From Flavobacterium sp. GT3R68 (GTDB lineage: Bacteria > Bacteroidota > Bacteroidia > Flavobacteriales > Flavobacteriaceae), in NCBI RefSeq assembly GCF_007109225.1, contig NZ_VJZK01000004.1, positions 270,442-334,441 on the forward strand: a stretch of DNA of 64,000 bases, written 5' to 3'. Of this stretch, positions 61,005 through 64,000 are shown in pieces. Below the pieces are notes generated by a model, which saw only the letters and a program-made list of their open reading frames with translations, was not told the DNA's origin and did no database searches. Within the stretch, counting starts at the first letter, position 1, and the number at the start of each line of letters is the position of its first letter. The translations under genes and the position numbers were made by a program.

Positions 61005-61181
61005 TTACCAATTAAATGCATTCACTTTATCATTGACTAATGCAGCTGCACAAGGAGCGTTATATAGACTATTTGAATTTTTAGTTTCAATTGTAAATGC
61101 TCTTGCATAGAAATCCCTTGAGATATTATATTCTTTTGCGTTGTAGCAAGAATCGGCTTTTTTTATTGTATCTACTTCGAT
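61005..61181 (-). pseudogene. C-terminal remnant of a TPR-containing protein
   Basis: The minus strand reads IEVDTIKKADSCYNAKEYN, then ISRDFYARAFTIETKN, SNSLYNAPCAAALVNDKVN and AFNW to a stop at 61005. This is the typical TPR pattern (Y-x-x-A-x-x-F; Y-N-A-x-C-x-A-A-L). There is no start codon, and an upstream stop cuts it off at 61182. Peptides in the next frame (YIGVGKEGLTPTKSK) suggest that more of the gene lies rightward in shifted frames. Confidence 0.6.
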
Positions 61182-61690
61182 TTAGTGGGTGTCAGTCCTT
61201 CTTTTCCAACTCCAATGTATATGTCCGTTTTTTGATTAATTATCCTGCAATAAAGTTGAGTTCCTCACTCATTTCTAGAATTTCTTACTAATGTCGGTCT
61301 TATATTTTGAAAAGCTAATGTAGTTAATTATTTCCTTCAAAATTTTGGCAAAATAATAATTACATCCGAATTCAATAACTTTTTTTTAACATTCACAATA
61401 ACTTTTCCATTTTCTTTCATAAATAATTTGTTAAATATCATTTCACAGGTTTTTTTTAGTCTTTAATCGAAAAGCTTTCGAAATATTTAAAAATGTTTTA
61501 TGAATAATGTAGCTTAGTGTAGAAATACCTGAAAAACATGTAATTACCTTACTTTTTCGAAAGTAAACTTCCTCTGAATCCCCCTTCAGAACACTAATTG
61601 CTTCCTACTGCTCACAGGTAAAGTCCCATACTTATGTTTGTTTATTGACTTCGTCGTTATACGTAATTGTTTAAATTTAATATCATTAAT
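61182..61690. other. AT-rich intergenic gap before the adhesin
   Basis: About 500 bp without an intact gene. The left part continues the decayed TPR-type gene in other frames; the rest shows no clear feature and presumably holds the adhesin promoter. Confidence 0.4.
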
Positions 61691-64000
61691 ATGAAATCAT
61701 TTATACCTAAATCAACATTTCTGTCCATTATCTTTTTTATAACAAATTTGATATTTGTCGGTACGGCTTATGGACAGGCAACCTTAACTTCTGATCAGAC
61801 TGATTATGCGCCTGGCAGTACGGCTACATTTACCGGTAGCGGTTTTTACCCCAATGAGGTGGTGAACATGCAGGTACTACATGCCGACGAAACTCCGGAT
61901 TCAGGAGAAGACCATGGATCCTGGCAAGTCACGGCAGATGCCAGTGGTAATTTTGTAACCACTTGGCATGTCTGTCAAGATGATTGTCTGGATTCTACTT
62001 TACGGGCAAGTGCTACCGGACAAAGTTCCGGATATTATGCGGATGTTGTATTTACGGATGCTAACTTAAGTAACTTTACTGTTGGAGCGCAATCCGGGAC
62101 ATTAACCTATGGAATTGGCGGTACGGTAACCTATACCTTTAATGTTACGGCTAATAATAGTGCCGGTAGTTTTACTGCAGTCATGAGTGCAACCAGCTTA
62201 CCTAGTGGTATAGTCAGTGCTAGTTTTTCGCCAACATCATTTACCCTTGCGCCCAATGGATCCCAAACGGTAGTATTTACGATTCAAACCTCTAATACCA
62301 CTAATGTGCCAACAGGGTCATTTACCGTAACTGCTACAGGAGGGGGAGGGGCCGGTTCAAAATCTGATACAGCAACATTAGTAATAAGTAAAGCCAACCA
62401 AACAATTACATGGGCCAATCCGGCCGATATTACATATGGAACATTATTGGGTGCGACACAACTGAATGCAACAGTCGCCGGGGTAGCCGGTGGATCATCG
62501 CCAGGAGCATTAACCTATACACCGGCTTCGGGGATTTTATTAACTGCAGGTGCAAGTCAGAATTTACAGGTAAGTGCTGCGGCAACATCCAATTATAATG
62601 CGGCAACAAGGACAGTACAAATCAATGTACTTAAGGCGAATCAAACAATCACATGGAACAATCCGGCTGATATTACTTACGGAACATTATTGGGAGGGAC
62701 ACAACTGAATGCATCTGTTGTAGGAGTAGCGGGTGGATCAACCCCCGGAGCATTAACCTACACACCCATATCAGGAACTTTATTAAATGTAGGAACAAGT
62801 CAAAACCTGGTGGTAAATGCACCCGCCACGACAAATTATAATGCGGCGACGAAGACAGTGCAAATCAATGTAAATAAAGCCAACCAGACTATCACATGGG
62901 CCAATCCGTCCTCCATTACATACGGAACATTGTTGAGTGCAACGCAGCTTAACGCAACGGTTTCCGGTGCAGCCGGAGGATCGGCACCGGGAGCATTTAC
63001 ATATACACCCACTTTAGGTACTTTATTAGATGCCGGAAGTCAAATCTTACAGGTAAGTGCAGCGGCAACATCAAATTATAATGCTGCAACTAAAACAGTG
63101 TCACTCACTGTAAATAAAGCAAACCAAAATATTACATGGGCCGACCCTGCTAATATAACTTATGGAGCATTATTAAGTGCAACAGAGTTAAACGCAACAG
63201 TTGCCGGTGTGGCTGGTGGAACATTACCTGGAGCGTTAACTTATACACCCGCAGCCGGTACTTTATTAAATGCTGGGATGAATCAAAACCTGCAGGTAAA
63301 TGCAGCGGGGACTTCAAATTACAATGCGGCAACGAAGACAGTTAGAGTAGACGTGCTTAAAGCCAGTCAAATCATCACATGGAGCAATCCTGCTGATATT
63401 ACTTATGGAACATTGTTGAGTGCAACCCAGCTTAACGCAACAGTTACTGGAGTCGTTGGGGGATCACCCACCGGAGCAGTAACCTATTCGCCTACATTTG
63501 GTACTTTATTAAATGCTGGAATAAATCAAACCCTTCAGGTAAATGTTGGAGGAACTTCCAATTACAATGCTGCGACAAAAAGCGTTTTGATAACAGTAAA
63601 TAAAGCAGATGCAACAGTTTCCATTGTTGGATATACCGGAGTTTACGATGCCGCATCTCATGGTGCGAGCGGAACAGCCACCGGAGTTGGCGGAGCTGAT
63701 CTAAGCGCCGGCCTGAATTTCGGAACTTTTTATACCGATGTTCCCGGAGGAAATGCGCATTGGACTTTCACCGGAGGAACGAATTACTTGGATGAAAATG
63801 GCGATGTTTCCATTACCATTTCAAAAGCGGATGCAGTGGTTTCCGTGGTGGGTTATACCGGAGTTTACGATGCCGCATCTCATGGTGCAAGCGGAACAGC
63901 CACAGGTGTTGGCGGAGCTGATCTAAGCGCCGGATTGGATTTCGGAACTTTTTATACCGATGTTCCCGGAGGAAATGCGCATTGGACTTTCACCGGAGGA
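61691..64000 (+). CDS. large MBG-repeat surface adhesin, C-terminus outside the window
   Basis: 770 codons are visible and the frame is open at the right edge. The signal peptide (FLSIIFFITNLIFVGTAYGQ) is followed by an N-terminal domain (about 29-115; LTSDQTDYAPGSTATFTGSG, two cysteines in CQDDC) and a beta-sandwich region (about 116-232). Five repeats of 80-81 residues follow (KANQTITWANPADITYGT...), an MBG-type design, then two copies of a 74-residue repeat (VGYTGVYDAASHG). Such proteins are usually thousands of residues long, end in a T9SS domain and mediate adhesion. The C-terminal domain is not visible. Confidence 0.85.
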   Translation, partial: MKSFIPKSTFLSIIFFITNLIFVGTAYGQATLTSDQTDYAPGSTATFTGSGFYPNEVVNMQVLHADETPDSGEDHGSWQVTADASGNFVTTWHVCQDDCLDSTLRASATGQSSGYYADVVFTDANLSNFTVGAQSGTLTYGIGGTVTYTFNVTANNSAGSFTAVMSATSLPSGIVSASFSPTSFTLAPNGSQTVVFTIQTSNTTNVPTGSFTVTATGGGGAGSKSDTATLVISKANQTITWANPADITYGTLLGATQLNATVAGVAGGSSPGALTYTPASGILLTAGASQNLQVSAAATSNYNAATRTVQINVLKANQTITWNNPADITYGTLLGGTQLNASVVGVAGGSTPGALTYTPISGTLLNVGTSQNLVVNAPATTNYNAATKTVQINVNKANQTITWANPSSITYGTLLSATQLNATVSGAAGGSAPGAFTYTPTLGTLLDAGSQILQVSAAATSNYNAATKTVSLTVNKANQNITWADPANITYGALLSATELNATVAGVAGGTLPGALTYTPAAGTLLNAGMNQNLQVNAAGTSNYNAATKTVRVDVLKASQIITWSNPADITYGTLLSATQLNATVTGVVGGSPTGAVTYSPTFGTLLNAGINQTLQVNVGGTSNYNAATKSVLITVNKADATVSIVGYTGVYDAASHGASGTATGVGGADLSAGLNFGTFYTDVPGGNAHWTFTGGTNYLDENGDVSITISKADAVVSVVGYTGVYDAASHGASGTATGVGGADLSAGLDFGTFYTDVPGGNAHWTFTGG
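62390..63601 (+). repeat. five 240-243-bp repeats in the adhesin
   Basis: Units start at 62390, 62633, 62876, 63116 and 63359. Four are 243 bp; the third is 240 bp. Each encodes the motif NQTITWANPADITYGTLL, with slight changes. Confidence 0.9.
63602..64000 (+). repeat. 222-bp repeats in the adhesin, second type
   Basis: Unit 1 is 63602-63823. Unit 2 starts at 63824 and runs past the window edge. They are almost identical at DNA level over the visible part (for example GTTTACGATGCCGCATCTCA), much closer than the 243-bp repeats, which implies recent duplication or homogenisation. Confidence 0.9.

Overview
The window looks like a Flavobacterium-type chromosome (Bacteroidota). Supporting signs are AT-rich DNA, the virtual absence of Shine-Dalgarno sequences, several TAnnTTTG-like -7 boxes, type IX secretion (T9SS) C-terminal sorting domains, and the typical flavobacterial gene order tpx-dgkA-ftsK-lolA-lptF/G-ribBA. 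It is open at both edges: a giant multi-PAS sensor runs off the left and a repetitive adhesin runs off the right. There is one tRNA (Ser-UGA), no rRNA and no CRISPR.

Layout. 1-10.7 kb is a signalling cluster: a seven-PAS/GAF sensor, a CheY-like and a LytTR regulator, an AraC-type regulator, and a hybrid kinase whose two PAS domains are separated by eight 63-bp repeats, with a partner receiver protein. Two small metal-linked exported proteins sit inside it. 10.7-17 kb holds a 21-bp tandem array, an OmpA-like protein, a multi-Ig ice-binding-like (DUF3494) lipoprotein, a DUF305 lipoprotein and an alpha/beta hydrolase. 17-29.8 kb is mostly core: tRNA-Ser, the ribBA-lpt-lolA-ftsK-dgkA-tpx operon, a peroxiredoxin-thioredoxin operon, an amino-acid permease, and two leucine-rich T9SS cargo proteins. 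29.9-38.7 kb has the remnant of a methionine-gamma-lyase-like gene beside an intact Lrp regulator, then lpdA, DoxX, pabB, tilS and dsbD. 38.8-43.2 kb is a cbb3-type oxidase operon with an unusual N-terminally extended CcoN and a neighbouring Rrf2 regulator. 43.3-49.2 kb has yifB, a probable Flavo-1-type RNA, rhlE and a second 21-bp repeat array that shares a core with the first.

49.3-55 kb is accessory. A three-gene AT-rich putative defence cassette (AbiH, a two-TM protein, an HsdR_N-type nuclease) lies between two copies of a short direct repeat. It is followed by an internally deleted UDP-galactopyranose-mutase-like gene and a DoxX-like gene that are themselves bracketed by an 83-bp repeat. 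55-61 kb has a RidA-like lipoprotein, an esterase, two paralogous Gln/Gly-rich hydrophilin-like proteins, a second DUF3494 lipoprotein, small DUF proteins and two decaying genes. The window ends in a large MBG-repeat surface adhesin.

Functionally, the two ice-binding-like proteins and two hydrophilin-like proteins suggest life in a cold or drying habitat. The oxidase/Rrf2 pair, tpx, peroxiredoxin-thioredoxin and DsbD suggest attention to low oxygen and redox stress. All assignments were made by reading the sequence; no searches were run.
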